Part shown: one piece after another, positions 9,621 through 19,107 of the stretch
How positions within the stretch are numbered: position 1 is the stretch's first letter
How the letters are laid out: each line of letters starts with the position of its first letter
From: Streptomyces sp. CHD11
GTDB taxonomy: Bacteria; Actinomycetota; Actinomycetes; Streptomycetales; Streptomycetaceae
DNA length: 64,000 nucleotides
Direction of reading: 5' to 3'
Assembly (NCBI RefSeq): GCF_018638295.1
Contig: NZ_JABTTS010000002.1
Coordinates: forward strand, 62,001 to 126,000
The notes under the pieces: model-generated
Told to the model about the DNA's origin: nothing
The model's database searches: none
What the model saw: only the letters and a program-made list of their open reading frames with translations
Position numbers and translations under genes: made by a program

Positions 9621-10361
9621 TCAGTGACCGCGTTCGGCTCCCCCGTTGACCTGGATGATCTGTGAGGTGATGTGCCCGGCGCCCGGGGAGGCGAGCCAGT
9701 GCAGGGTCGCCGCGACGTCCCCGGGCCTTCCTGTGCGCCTGTCCGACGTCTCGGCGATCAGCCGGGCCCGCCGCTCCTCGTCCAGGCCGTCGCCGAAGAA
9801 CCCGGTGTCCTCGACGTAGCCGGGCGCGACCACGTTCACGGTGATGCCGTGCGGGCCCAGCTGCCGGGCCAGGGCATGGGCGTACGGGTGCAGCGACGCC
9901 TTGGCCGCCGCGTACGACACCCGTCCCGAGCCCCGGTAGGCGGCGATGGAGCTGAGGAAGAGGACCCGCCCGCCGGGTTCGGCGAGCCGGTCCCTCAGGG
10001 CTTCCGTGAGGAGGACGGCGGTGAGCACGTTGAGCCGGAAGGTGACGGTCCATTCCCGGGCCGCCGTGTCGAGCGGATCGTCGCCGCCGACCGGGGGCTC
10101 CAGCAGCCCGCTGCCCCCGGCGGAGTGGATCAGGACGTCCACCGCGCCGAACTCGCGTCCCACGAAACCCGCCACGCCCCGCACGGACTCCGGGTCGGTC
10201 AGGTCGGCCGCGTAGGTCAGGGCGCCCGGCACCGCCGCCCGTTCCAGGACGTCCCCGCGCCGTCCGAGCAGCAGCACCCGGTCCCCGTCGGCGGCGAACA
10301 CCCGCGCGGCGGCCAGCCCGATCCCGGTACCGCCCCCGCTGATCACAATGTTGCGCGTCAT
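9621..10361 (-). CDS. Short-chain dehydrogenase/reductase
   Basis: This is a 246-residue NAD(P)-dependent oxidoreductase of the classical SDR type. The cofactor motif SGGGTGIGLAAA is at residues 8-19, the NAG-equivalent is HSAGG near 79-83, the catalytic Ser is in LFLSSIAAYR, and the YAAAK motif (about 150-154) gives Tyr and Lys. The usual PG motif appears in VVAPGYVEDT. The substrate cannot be deduced. ATG 10361 is preceded 6 bases upstream by TAGGGT on the same strand, and there is no SD, so the transcript is probably leaderless. It is followed on the same strand (upstream) by the antiporter gene. Confidence 0.88.
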   Translation of the reverse strand: MTRNIVISGGGTGIGLAAARVFAADGDRVLLLGRRGDVLERAAVPGALTYAADLTDPESVRGVAGFVGREFGAVDVLIHSAGGSGLLEPPVGGDDPLDTAAREWTVTFRLNVLTAVLLTEALRDRLAEPGGRVLFLSSIAAYRGSGRVSYAAAKASLHPYAHALARQLGPHGITVNVVAPGYVEDTGFFGDGLDEERRARLIAETSDRRTGRPGDVAATLHWLASPGAGHITSQIIQVNGGAERGH

Positions 10362-10367
10362 GCCCAG

Positions 10368-10373
10368 ACCCTA
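10368..10373 (-). promoter_or_regulatory. -10 element of inferred leaderless SDR promoter
   Basis: On the minus strand TAGGGT ends 6 bases before the ATG of the SDR gene. Confidence 0.5.
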
Positions 10374-10413
10374 CGGACAGAAGACCGCCGGTGCCGGCAA
10401 CCCCGCGGCGCGC

Positions 10414-12000
10414 TCACCGCAGACTGCGCACGTCCAGCCGGCGCAGCACCCGGTCCACCACCTCGGGGTCGGCGCCCTGTTCGCCGCGTGCCGTCAGCAC
10501 CTCGTGCCGGGCGGCGCTCAGCATCTCGCCCTCGACCCGCCGCACCCGCTTCAGCCGCAGTGCCCGCTGCCGGTACGCCTCCCGCCGCTCGTCGTCCGCG
10601 AGGTCGGGGCTGATCCGCACCCCGATGTCGAACGACCTGCGCAGCATCTGCTCGGACAGCTCGTCCGGCAGCTCCTCGGCCTGCTCGATCTCCCGCAGTC
10701 TCCGCTTCGCCGCCTTCGCCGCCCGGAGGGCCAGCTGCCGCTCGAACTCCTTCTCGCGCTCGCTGTCGCCCCGTACCCCCAGCCGGTTCACCAGCCACGG
10801 CAGGGTCAGGCCCTGGACCAGCAGCGTCGCCAGCACCACACCGAACGCGATGAAGACGATCTCGCCCCGCGCGGGGAAGTCGCCGCCGCCGTCGGTCTCC
10901 AGCGGAATGGCGAGGGCCAGCGCGACGGACGCCACCCCGCGCATCCCCGACCACCACATCACCACGGTCTCGCGCCAGCTCACCGGGATCTCCTCGCCGA
11001 CGTCCCGGGCGGTGTGCAGCCGCTTGGTCAGCCAGGTCGCCGGCAGCAGCCACGCCAGCCGGACCAGGACGACCACGCCGACGACCGCCCCCGCCCAGGT
11101 GAGCAGCTCGCCCCAGTGTCCGGCCGCGCTGCCGACCGCGTTGTGCAGTTCGAGGCCGACCAGTCCGAAGGCGACACCGGTGACGAGGGTGTCCACGATG
11201 TCCCAGAAGGTGTGTCCGGCGAGCCGGGCCGTGACGTCGTCGGCGTCGGTGGCGTACTCCATCAGGAACAGCGCGGTGACGAGCACCCCGAGGACGCCCG
11301 AGCCGTGCAGTTCCTCGGCCAGGGTGTAGGAGGCGAACGGCACCAGCAGGGTCAGGGCGACCTGCAGGGTCGGGTCGCCGAGCAGTCCCATCACCTTGTT
11401 GGCGCACCAGCCGAGGGCGAGCCCGACCGCGATCGCGACCACCGCCGACAGCACCAGGTCGAGACCGGCCTGCCAGGGCGAGAAGGTACCGCTCACGGCG
11501 GCGGCGATCGCCACGTGGTAGAGCACGATGGCCGTGACGTCGTTGAAGAGCCCCTCCCCCTCCAGGATCGACACCAGCCGGCGGGGCAGCCCGAGCTTCC
11601 CGGCGACGGCGGTCGCCGCGATGGGGTCGGGGGGCGCGACCAGCGCGCCCAGGGCGACGGCGGCGGCCAGCGGCAGCCCCGGCACGATCGCGTGGGCGAC
11701 GACGGCCACGCACAGGGTGGTGACGAAGACCAGGGCCACGGCCAGCAGGAGGATCGGCCGGACGTTCGCCGCGAACTGCCGCCAGGAGGTACGGCGGACG
11801 GCGGCGTAGAGCAGGGGCGGCAGCAGCAGCGGCAGGATCAGTTCCGGCGGGACGTCGACGTTCGGCACGAACTCCAGCACCGCCAGGACGATCCCGAACA
11901 CCGTCATCAGCACCGGCGCCGGCAGCCTCAGCCGCTCCCCCACGGGAACGCTCACCACGGCGCCGAGCAGCAGGGCGAACAGCAGGGCCAACTGGTCCAC
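10414..12000 (-). CDS. Na+/H+ antiporter, CPA1 (NhaP/NHE) family
   Basis: The 528-residue product has about twelve transmembrane segments over residues 1-410, then a charged cytoplasmic tail of about 115 residues rich in Arg, Glu and Ala that is probably helical. Ion-path motifs are ALVAPPDPIAATAV and EGEGLFNDVTAIVLY; the Asp pair DP and ND is typical of CPA1 antiporters that exchange cytoplasmic Na+ (or K+) for protons. WWSGMRGVASVALALAIP matches the conserved late helix. GTG 12000 follows GGGAG at 9 bases. It probably supports pH and salt homeostasis; ion preference cannot be read from the sequence. Confidence 0.92.
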   Translation of the reverse strand: MDQLALLFALLLGAVVSVPVGERLRLPAPVLMTVFGIVLAVLEFVPNVDVPPELILPLLLPPLLYAAVRRTSWRQFAANVRPILLLAVALVFVTTLCVAVVAHAIVPGLPLAAAVALGALVAPPDPIAATAVAGKLGLPRRLVSILEGEGLFNDVTAIVLYHVAIAAAVSGTFSPWQAGLDLVLSAVVAIAVGLALGWCANKVMGLLGDPTLQVALTLLVPFASYTLAEELHGSGVLGVLVTALFLMEYATDADDVTARLAGHTFWDIVDTLVTGVAFGLVGLELHNAVGSAAGHWGELLTWAGAVVGVVVLVRLAWLLPATWLTKRLHTARDVGEEIPVSWRETVVMWWSGMRGVASVALALAIPLETDGGGDFPARGEIVFIAFGVVLATLLVQGLTLPWLVNRLGVRGDSEREKEFERQLALRAAKAAKRRLREIEQAEELPDELSEQMLRRSFDIGVRISPDLADDERREAYRQRALRLKRVRRVEGEMLSAARHEVLTARGEQGADPEVVDRVLRRLDVRSLR

Positions 12001-12088
12001 GGTCAGTGCTCCCGGGGCCTCGACGATCGGTCAGCGGACGTCCCAGCCTGCCATGCGGCCGCCCCACCAGCGCGTTCGTGGACCAGGG

Positions 12089-12556
12089 CTACAGCGCGCG
12101 CCGCATCGCCCGGTGCGGCATACCGGCGTCCGGGAACTCGGGTCCGTACGCCTCGTACCCCAGCCGCTCGTAGAAACGCAGGGCGTGGGTCTGCGCGTGC
12201 AGGTCGACGGCGCGGATCCCCTGGTCGCGGGCCGCCTCCTCGATGGCCCGCACCAGGGCCGCTCCGACGCCGCGGCCGCGCGCCCGGCGGGTCACCGCGA
12301 GCCGGCCCAGGGAGCCGACGGCCGGGTCACCGCCGTTCTTCCCCGCGGCGGCCGCGCCGTACAGCAGGCGTCCGGTGCCGAGCGGGGTGCCGTCCTCCGC
12401 GACCGCCAGCACATGCACGGCGCCGGCGTCGTGGGCGTCGTACTCGATGTCCTCGGGCACGCCCTGTTCGGCGACGAAGACGTCCTTGCGCACCGCGAAG
12501 CATGCCTCGCGGTCATCGGGCTCCCGCGCCACGCGGACGACGTAGCGGCCGCTCAT
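12089..12556 (-). CDS. GNAT family N-acetyltransferase
   Basis: This is a 155-residue acetyl-CoA-dependent acyltransferase of the GNAT fold. Acetyl-CoA motif A is [18 protein letters not shown] (about residues 90-107), followed by the [16 protein letters not shown] segment typical of motif B and ending in a conserved MPHRAMRR. The start ATG 12556 overlaps the rluD stop by four bases (ATGA), which fixes the start and implies translational coupling with rluD. Its substrate is unknown. Confidence 0.9.
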   Translation of the reverse strand: MSGRYVVRVAREPDDREACFAVRKDVFVAEQGVPEDIEYDAHDAGAVHVLAVAEDGTPLGTGRLLYGAAAAGKNGGDPAVGSLGRLAVTRRARGRGVGAALVRAIEEAARDQGIRAVDLHAQTHALRFYERLGYEAYGPEFPDAGMPHRAMRRAL

Positions 12557-13497
12557 GCGTAGGTTTCCTCGCGGACCTGGTCCAGCGCCTGCTGCAGGTC
12601 GTCCGGGTAGTCGCAGGAGAACTCCGCCCACTGCCCGTCGCCGGGGTGCTCGAAGCCCAGCCGTACGGCGTGCAGCCACTGGCGGGTCAGGCGGAGCCGC
12701 TTGGCGAGCGTGGGGTCGGCGCCGTAGGTCAGGTCGCCGACACAGGGGTGCCGGTGGGCGGCCATGTGGACGCGGATCTGGTGGGTGCGGCCGGTCTCCA
12801 GCTTGACGTCGAGCAGGGAGGCGGCGCGGAAGGCCTCGATGAGGTCGTAGTGCGTGACGGAGGCCTTGCCCTCGGCGGTGACCGCCCACTTGTAGTCGTG
12901 CTGCGGGTGGCGGCCGATGGGGGCGTCGATGGTGCCGCTGGTCGGGTCGGGGTGGCCCTGGACGAGCGTGTGGTAGCGCTTGTCGACCGTGCGCTCCTTG
13001 AACTGGCGCTTCAGCGACGTGTACGCGTACTCGGACTTGGCGACGACCATCAGGCCGGAGGTGCCGACGTCGAGGCGGTGCACGATGCCCTGGCGCTCGG
13101 CGGCGCCGGAGGTCGAGATGCGGTACCCGGCGGCGGCGAGGCCGCCGATCACCGTCGGGCCGGTCCAGCCCGGCGAGGGGTGCGCGGCGACACCGACCGG
13201 CTTGACGATCACGACCACGTCGTCGTCGTCGTGCACGATCTCCATGCCCTCGACCGGCTCGGCGACGACCCGCACCGGCGCGGGGGCCCCCGGCATCTCC
13301 ACCTCGAGCCAGGCCCCGCCACTGACCCGCTCGGACTTGCCGACCACCGATCCGTCGACCGTGACCTTTCCGGCCGTCGCGAGCTCGGCCGCCTTGGTGC
13401 GGGAGAAGCCGAACATGCGGGAGATGGCGGCGTCGACGCGCTCGCCCTCCAGGCCGTCGGGTACGGGCAGGGTTCGGATCTCGGGAATCGTGCTCAC
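12553..13497 (-). CDS. rluD: 23S rRNA pseudouridine synthase, RluA/RluD family
   Basis: The 314-residue enzyme isomerises uridines in 23S rRNA. An S4 RNA-binding domain occupies about residues 13-75 ([20 protein letters not shown]) and the catalytic domain follows, with the Asp motif [18 protein letters not shown] near residues 137-154. Later motifs [10 protein letters not shown] and [10 protein letters not shown] are also as expected. GTG 13497 is preceded by CATACT at 6 bases and no good SD, so a leaderless start is possible. It lies 70 bases downstream of lspA and overlaps the acetyltransferase. Confidence 0.95.
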   Translation of the reverse strand: MSTIPEIRTLPVPDGLEGERVDAAISRMFGFSRTKAAELATAGKVTVDGSVVGKSERVSGGAWLEVEMPGAPAPVRVVAEPVEGMEIVHDDDDVVVIVKPVGVAAHPSPGWTGPTVIGGLAAAGYRISTSGAAERQGIVHRLDVGTSGLMVVAKSEYAYTSLKRQFKERTVDKRYHTLVQGHPDPTSGTIDAPIGRHPQHDYKWAVTAEGKASVTHYDLIEAFRAASLLDVKLETGRTHQIRVHMAAHRHPCVGDLTYGADPTLAKRLRLTRQWLHAVRLGFEHPGDGQWAEFSCDYPDDLQQALDQVREETYA

Positions 13498-13567
13498 CCG
13501 TCGAGTATGCCGGACGGGTCCGGCACTCCCGTACGAGAGTGCCGGACCCCCAGTCCTTGCGGACGGT

Positions 13568-14182
13568 TCAGTCCTTGTGGACGGTGCCGTCCGGGTCCAG
13601 GCCCCGGAAGGACAGCAGCACGATCAGGATGCCGCCGCACACGATCGCCGAGTCCGCCAGGTTGAACACGGCGAAGTGCTTGGGCGCGATGAAGTCGACG
13701 ACCGCGCCCTCGAAGACGCCCGGTGAGCGGAAGATCCGGTCGGTGAGGTTGCCGAGGGCGCCGCCGAGGAGCAGGCCGAGCGCGATCGCCCAGGGCAGGC
13801 TGTAGAGCTTGCGGGCGAGGCGGACGATCACGACGATCACGACTGCCGCGATCACCGTGAAGATGATGGTGAAGGCCTCGCCGAGGCCGAAGGCCGCGCC
13901 CGCGTTGCGGATCGCCTCGAACCTCAGCCAGTCCCCGATGATCTCGATCGGTTCGTGGTGCTCCAGCTTGGCGACCACGATCATCTTGCTGATCAGATCG
14001 AGGGCGTAGGCGACGGCGGCGACGGCGAACAGCACGGCGACCCGCCGCTTGCCGCGGGGCTGCCCGGTCCGCGCCGCCGCCGTCCCGTCGGTGCCGGTCC
14101 CCTCCTGCTCGTCCCGGTCCTGACCGTCCCGGTCAGCGCCCGGGGTGTCCGGCGTACCGATGATGCGCTCCGCCTCTGCCAC
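13568..14182 (-). CDS. lspA: Lipoprotein signal peptidase (signal peptidase II)
   Basis: This membrane aspartyl protease removes signal peptides from diacylglyceryl-modified prolipoproteins. The 204 residues include a hydrophilic Asp/Gly/Thr-rich N-terminal extension of about 45 residues that is longer than in most bacteria, then four membrane segments. Catalytic aspartates lie in [13 protein letters not shown] and FNLADSAI; the NAGAAFG motif is also present. GTG 14182 follows GAGGGA at 5 bases. It sits between the DksA-like gene and rluD on the same strand, the usual actinobacterial order. Confidence 0.96.
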   Translation of the reverse strand: MAEAERIIGTPDTPGADRDGQDRDEQEGTGTDGTAAARTGQPRGKRRVAVLFAVAAVAYALDLISKMIVVAKLEHHEPIEIIGDWLRFEAIRNAGAAFGLGEAFTIIFTVIAAVVIVVIVRLARKLYSLPWAIALGLLLGGALGNLTDRIFRSPGVFEGAVVDFIAPKHFAVFNLADSAIVCGGILIVLLSFRGLDPDGTVHKD

Positions 14183-14247
14183 GTGAGTCCCTCAGCCTAG
14201 GTCCTTGACTGAGGACGAGGGTACGGCACGGTCCGCACGGCCGCCGA

Positions 14248-15048
14248 TCAGTACCGGCGCTCCTGCTTCTGCTTGCACTCCACGCAGAGGGTGGCCCTGG
14301 GGAAGGCCTGCACACGGGCCTTCCCGATCGGGTTGCCGCAGTTCTCGCACAGCCCGTAGGTGCCCGCGTCGAGACGCTGGAGGGCCCGTTCGAACTGGCT
14401 GAGCATCTCGCGCGCGTTGGCCGCGAGCGCGAGTTCGTGTTCGCGGGTGATGTTCTTGGTGCCGGTGTCGGCGTCGTCGTCGCCCGCGCCGTCACCGGAG
14501 TCCCGCATCAGACCGGCCAGAGCCTGCTCGGAGTTGCCGATCTCCTCGCGCAGCCGCAGCACCTCGGACATCAGCTCGGCCCGCGCGTCCTCGGCCTCTT
14601 GCGCCGTCCAGGGATCCTCGCCGGGACGCACCGCGAGCTCGCCCGGCTCCACCACGCCGATCCGGGCCTTGGGTACGGCGGTCGTCGCCGCCGTGGCCGC
14701 CGGGCCAGGGGTCTTCTTCGCACCCACTGTCGTCACTCCCGTCTGCGCCGCGGCCTCGGCCGCGCCCGCGTCATCGGCCGCGCTGTGCCCGGCCACATCC
14801 TGAGTGGACCCACTGGTCCGGACAGCGCCCTCGCGCTGCGCCCCCGCCTCGGCGGGGGTCTCCTCCCCGGCCGCCTTCTGCCCTGTCAACGTCACCCCGC
14901 CGGCCGCTCCCCGCACGGCGGCCTTCGCGGAGGCGGAGCGCGACCGCTCGCGGCCCGCGGCCTTCCCGGCCGGTGGGGTCTCCCGCGCGCTCGGCCGCAC
15001 CGCCGGGTCCGTCTGCGCCGTGTCCCGCGCGGTCCTCTTCGCCACCAT
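14248..15048 (-). CDS. DksA/TraR-type zinc finger protein with long Ala-rich N-terminus
   Basis: The 266-residue product has a C-terminal DksA/TraR C4 zinc finger: GLCENCGNPIGKAR then LCVECKQKQERRY, i.e. two CxxC pairs near residues 237-261. It is preceded by a helical region (about 140-230) that looks coiled-coil. Residues 1-135 are low-complexity, rich in Ala, Thr, Gly and Arg, far beyond normal DksA (about 150 residues). A role in RNA polymerase regulation is inferred from the finger alone. ATG 15048 has an ideal SD (AAGGGGG, 8 bases away), so upstream in-frame codons to 15246 are not part of the gene. It is divergent from ileS. Confidence 0.88.
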   Translation of the reverse strand: MVAKRTARDTAQTDPAVRPSARETPPAGKAAGRERSRSASAKAAVRGAAGGVTLTGQKAAGEETPAEAGAQREGAVRTSGSTQDVAGHSAADDAGAAEAAAQTGVTTVGAKKTPGPAATAATTAVPKARIGVVEPGELAVRPGEDPWTAQEAEDARAELMSEVLRLREEIGNSEQALAGLMRDSGDGAGDDDADTGTKNITREHELALAANAREMLSQFERALQRLDAGTYGLCENCGNPIGKARVQAFPRATLCVECKQKQERRY

Positions 15049-15328
15049 GGCCGCGCCCCCTTCACATATAGTGATCTTGCGCGCGAATCGTGCTGGGACG
15101 ATAAATCGACTCGAGTCCCGCGGCAACGGGGCGCACCGCCCGATTCCCCCACCGCGCGGAGCACGCGATGAGCCTGCATCCGTTGTGCCCAGCTCCCCGC
15201 CGGGTATGCCGCCCGCACGGACGTTCCGGAATCCGAACGCGCGCACATGACCATTCGGGGCATGTCAGATCTTATGCCCACAGGAAAACCGGTCGGCCGC
15301 TGCCCGCACCGAGCCGTACACTGGGCGG
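15049..15328. other. Divergent intergenic region between the DksA-like gene and ileS
   Basis: This 280-base stretch holds the SD of the DksA-like gene and promoters for both genes. TACACT at 15317-15322 is a reasonable -10 for ileS, placing the transcript start near 15329. A TATAT-containing segment at 15064-15070 could serve the minus-strand gene. I see no ORF with convincing codon bias. Confidence 0.4.
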
Positions 15329-15627
15329 AGCGAAAAGCGTGGATGGGGACGAGTAGCGGCGTACGCAGCCCAGAGCGACCCGGGGACGGTGTGAGCCCGG
15401 GGGTGAGCGCGACGTGAAGATCACCCCGGAGCCGCCGGAGGAAAGCCGCGGACGCGGCGAGTAGAACCGGTATCGCGACCCCAATGAGGGGGCTCACCGG
15501 AGCGTGCACAGCGCCGGGGGGCCAAGGAGGGTGGTACCGCGGGAGCGCGCCGACGGCGGCGCAGGGATCGACACAGCTCTCGTCCCTCCGGACGGAAGGC
15601 AGCAAGTCCGCCGGAGGAAGCCCGCTG
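15329..15627 (+). promoter_or_regulatory. T-box leader of ileS (tRNA-Ile responsive, translational type)
   Basis: The conserved T-box sequence AGGGTGGTACCGCG is at 15528-15541. Upstream lies a long Stem I with AGAGCGACC and GGTGTGAG distal elements, and the segment GAAGATCACCCCGGAG at 15417-15432, which places an AUC isoleucine specifier at 15420-15422. Downstream, CCTCCGG (15585-15591) is exactly complementary to CCGGAGG (15611-15617), which is part of the ileS ribosome binding site. No poly-U terminator is present, so uncharged tRNA-Ile most likely frees the SD instead of preventing termination, as known for actinobacterial ileS T-boxes. Confidence 0.92.
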
Positions 15628-18600
15628 ATGACATCGCCGACGTACCACCAGGTACCCGCCCAGGTCGACCTGCCCGCGCTCGAGCACGCGGTGCTCGACT
15701 TCTGGCGCGAGCAGAAGATCTTCGCCAAGAGCCTGGAGCAGTCCGAGGGCCGCCCCGAGTGGGTGTTCTACGAGGGCCCGCCCACCGCCAACGGCATGCC
15801 CGGCGCGCACCACATCGAGGCCCGCGTCTTCAAGGACGTCTTCCCCCGCTTCCGCACCATGCGCGGCTACCACGTGGCCCGCAAGGCCGGCTGGGACTGT
15901 CACGGCCTCCCGGTCGAGCTGGCGGTGGAGAAGGAGCTCGGCTTCTCCGGCAAGCAGGACATCGAGGCGTACGGCATCGCCGAGTTCAACGCCAGGTGCC
16001 GCGAGTCGGTGACCCGTCACACCGACGCCTTCGAAGAGCTCACGACCCGTATGGGCTACTGGGCCGACCTCCAGGACCCGTACCGCACGATGGACCCGGA
16101 GTACATCGAGTCCGTCTGGTGGTCGCTGAAGGAGATCTTCGGCAAGGGCCTGCTGGTCCAGGACCACCGCGTCGCCCCCTGGTGCCCCCGCTGCGGCACC
16201 GGTCTGTCCGACCACGAGCTGGCACAGGGCTACGAGACGGTCGTCGACCCCTCCGTCTTCGTCCGCTTCCCGCTCACCTCCGGCCCGCTGGCCGGCGAGG
16301 CCGCGCTCCTGGTGTGGACGACCACGCCCTGGACCCTGGTGTCCAACACGGCCGTCGCCGCCCACCCCGAGGTGACCTACGTCGTCGCCACCGACGGCGA
16401 GGAGCGGCTGGTCGTCGCCGAACCGCTGCTCGCCAAGGCCCTCGGTGAGGGCTGGGAGACCACCGGCGAATCCTTCACCGGCGCCGAGATGGAGCGCTGG
16501 ACGTACCGGCGGCCCTTCGGACTGGTCGAGTTCCCCGCCGAGGCGCACTACGTGGTGAACGCCGAGTACGTCACCACCGAGGACGGTACGGGTCTGGTCC
16601 ACCAGTCCCCCGCCTTCGGCGAGGACGACCTCAGGGTCTGCCGCGCCTACGGACTGCCCGTCGTGAACCCCGTCCGCCCCGACGGCACCTTCGAGGAGGA
16701 CCTCCCCCTCGTCGGCGGGGTCTTCTTCAAGAAGGCCGACGAGAAGCTCACCGAGGACCTCCAGCAGCGCGGCCTGCTCTTCCGGCACGTCCCGTACGAG
16801 CACAGCTACCCGCACTGCTGGCGCTGCCACACCGCGCTGCTCTACTACGCGCAGCCGTCCTGGTACATCCGCACCACGGCCGTCAAGGACGAGCTGCTGC
16901 GGGAGAACGAGAACACCAACTGGTTCCCGGACACGGTGAAGCACGGCCGCTACGGCGACTGGCTGAACAACAACATCGACTGGGCGCTGTCCCGCAACCG
17001 CTACTGGGGCACCCCGCTGCCCATCTGGCGCTGCGAGGAGGACCACCTCACGGTCGTCGGCTCCCGCGCCGAACTCACCGAGCTGACCGGCACCGACCAG
17101 TCGGAGCTGGATCCGCACCGCCCGTACATCGACGAGGTCACCTTCGCCTGCCGCCACGACGGCTGCGGGAAGACGTCCACGCGCGTGCCGGAGGTCATCG
17201 ACGCCTGGTACGACTCGGGTTCGATGCCGTTCGCGCAGTGGGGCTACCCGTACAGGAACAAGGAGCTGTTCGAGGCCCGCTACCCCGCGCAGTTCATCTG
17301 CGAGGCCATCGACCAGACCCGCGGCTGGTTCTACACGCTGATGGCGATCGGCACCCTGGTCTTCGACAGATCCTCGTACGAGAACGTCGTCTGCCTCGGC
17401 CACATCCTCGCCGAGGACGGCCGCAAGATGTCCAAGCACCTGGGCAACATCCTGCAGCCGATCCCGCTGATGGACCAGCACGGCGCGGACGCGGTCCGCT
17501 GGTTCATGGCGGCCGGCGGTTCGCCCTGGGCGGCCCGCCGGGTGGGTCACGGCACCATCCAGGAGGTCGTCCGCAAGACGCTGCTGACGTACTGGAACAC
17601 GGTGGCCTTCCAGGCCCTGTACGCCCGCACGGCGAACTGGGCACCGAGCGGGGCCGACCCGGCCCCGGCCGAGCGTCCCGTGCTCGACCGCTGGCTCCTC
17701 TCCGAACTGCACGCGCTCACCGACCAGGTGACCCAGGCGCTGGACGGCTACGACACCCAGCGGGCCGGCAAGCTGCTCTCCGCGTTCGTCGACGACCTGT
17801 CCAACTGGTACGTCCGCCGCTCGCGCCGCCGCTTCTGGCAGGGCGACAAGGCCGCGCTGCGCACCCTGCACGAGGTCGTGGAGACGGTCACCAAGCTGAT
17901 GGCCCCGCTGACCCCGTTCATCACCGAGCGGGTCTGGCAGGACCTGGTCGTCCCGGTCACCCCGGGTGCTCCGGAGTCGGTGCACCTGTCCGTCTGGCCC
18001 GAGGCGGACCTGTCCGCCGTCGACCCGGAACTGTCGCAGCAGATGGTCCTGGTGCGCCGGCTGGTCGAGCTGGGCCGGGCCACGCGCGCCGAGTCCGGTG
18101 TGAAGACCCGCCAGCCGCTGAGGCGGGCGCTGATCGCGGCGGGCGGCTTCGACCGCCTCGGCCCCGAACTGCACGCCCAGATCACCGAGGAGCTGAACGT
18201 CGAGTCCCTGGCGTCGCTGGCCGAGGTGGGCGGCTCACTGGTGGACACCACGGCGAAGGCGAACTTCCGCGCGCTGGGCAAGCGGTTCGGCAAGCGGGTC
18301 CAGGACGTCGCCAAGGCGGTCGCGAACACGGACGCCGCCGCGCTGTCCCTGGCACTGCGCGAGGGCACGGCCTCGGTGGAGGTCGACGGTGAGACCATCG
18401 CCCTCGCCCCGGACGAGGTGATCATCACGGAGACCCCGCGCGAGGGCTGGTCGGTGGCCTCCGACGCCGGTGCGACGGTCGCCCTCGACCTGGAGATCAC
18501 CGAGGAGCTGCGCCGCGCGGGCCTCGCCCGGGACGCGATCCGGCTGATCCAGGAGGCCCGCAAGAACAGCGGTCTCGACGTGGCCGACCGGATCGCCCTG

Positions 18601-18771
18601 CGCTGGACGGCCACGGAGGCGGCGACGGACGCCGCGCTGGCGGAACACTCCGCCCTGATCGCCGACGAGGTCCTCGCCACGGACTTCTCCCGGGGCGAGG
18701 CGGACGACGGCTACGGCACCCCGTTCACCGACGAGGGCCTGTCCCTGACCTTCCGGCTGCGCAAGGCGTGA
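15628..18771 (+). CDS. ileS: Isoleucyl-tRNA synthetase
   Basis: The 1047-residue enzyme charges tRNA-Ile. The HIGH motif appears in its variant GMPGAHHIEAR (about residues 56-66) and KMSKS as DGRKMSKHLGN (about 599-609), where His replaces the final Ser, a pattern of the eukaryote-like IleRS class. The editing (CP1) domain lies between, with WTTTPWTLVSNTA. An anticodon-binding domain and a long C-terminal region follow. ATG 15628 follows GGAGGAAG at 8 bases, which is the SD sequestered by the T-box leader. Codons in frame upstream to 15484 belong to the leader RNA. Confidence 0.97.
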   Translation: MTSPTYHQVPAQVDLPALEHAVLDFWREQKIFAKSLEQSEGRPEWVFYEGPPTANGMPGAHHIEARVFKDVFPRFRTMRGYHVARKAGWDCHGLPVELAVEKELGFSGKQDIEAYGIAEFNARCRESVTRHTDAFEELTTRMGYWADLQDPYRTMDPEYIESVWWSLKEIFGKGLLVQDHRVAPWCPRCGTGLSDHELAQGYETVVDPSVFVRFPLTSGPLAGEAALLVWTTTPWTLVSNTAVAAHPEVTYVVATDGEERLVVAEPLLAKALGEGWETTGESFTGAEMERWTYRRPFGLVEFPAEAHYVVNAEYVTTEDGTGLVHQSPAFGEDDLRVCRAYGLPVVNPVRPDGTFEEDLPLVGGVFFKKADEKLTEDLQQRGLLFRHVPYEHSYPHCWRCHTALLYYAQPSWYIRTTAVKDELLRENENTNWFPDTVKHGRYGDWLNNNIDWALSRNRYWGTPLPIWRCEEDHLTVVGSRAELTELTGTDQSELDPHRPYIDEVTFACRHDGCGKTSTRVPEVIDAWYDSGSMPFAQWGYPYRNKELFEARYPAQFICEAIDQTRGWFYTLMAIGTLVFDRSSYENVVCLGHILAEDGRKMSKHLGNILQPIPLMDQHGADAVRWFMAAGGSPWAARRVGHGTIQEVVRKTLLTYWNTVAFQALYARTANWAPSGADPAPAERPVLDRWLLSELHALTDQVTQALDGYDTQRAGKLLSAFVDDLSNWYVRRSRRRFWQGDKAALRTLHEVVETVTKLMAPLTPFITERVWQDLVVPVTPGAPESVHLSVWPEADLSAVDPELSQQMVLVRRLVELGRATRAESGVKTRQPLRRALIAAGGFDRLGPELHAQITEELNVESLASLAEVGGSLVDTTAKANFRALGKRFGKRVQDVAKAVANTDAAALSLALREGTASVEVDGETIALAPDEVIITETPREGWSVASDAGATVALDLEITEELRRAGLARDAIRLIQEARKNSGLDVADRIALRWTATEAATDAALAEHSALIADEVLATDFSRGEADDGYGTPFTDEGLSLTFRLRKA

Positions 18772-18787
18772 ACCCCGGGTGAGCCGG

Positions 18788-18805
18788 GCGCCCCGGTAGG
18801 GGCGC
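18788..18805 (+). terminator. Hairpin just after ileS
   Basis: GCGCCCC, loop GGTA, GGGGCGC form a 7-bp GC stem 16 bases after the ileS stop. Confidence 0.45.
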
Positions 18806-18905
18806 GGGACGGTGCCGACATGCGGCTCCGCCGCGTGCGCGCGACCAGCCACACACGACCCGCGGTCGCCGAACCACCTGCCCCCGCAGGCGGGACGGCG
18901 CCCAT

Positions 18906-18950
18906 CGAAGGCCGGGGGCCACCAGGATCTCTGGTGGCCCCCGGCCTTCG
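18906..18950. terminator. 20-bp perfect stem, ileS / divIVA convergent terminator
   Basis: Arms 18906-18925 and 18931-18950 are exact reverse complements around the loop GATCT. There is no U-tract. It lies midway between convergent ileS and divIVA and should work in both directions. Confidence 0.85.
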
Positions 18951-19025
18951 GCATTGCGTACGTCGGACACAACACCCCGCCCCGAACAAACACCGCAGAC
19001 AACAGCCGAACCCGGCGCAGCGAAA

Positions 19026-19063
19026 GGGCGGGGCCCCGGGTTGGTGAACCCGGGGCCCCGCCC
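19026..19063. terminator. 17-bp perfect stem downstream of divIVA
   Basis: Arms 19026-19042 and 19047-19063 pair completely around GGTG, starting 44 bases after the divIVA stop on the minus strand. Apart from this, the 18906-18950 stem and the small hairpin at 18788-18805, the 336-base gap 18772-19107 shows no gene. Confidence 0.8.
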
Positions 19064-19107
19064 TGAACGCTGCCGACTGCTACGCCGTACTCATGACCAT
19101 GGGGCCG

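Noticed and set aside
15421..18174. 917-codon open frame antisense to ileS
   Set aside because: Shadow of the ileS codon bias; ileS has all synthetase motifs.
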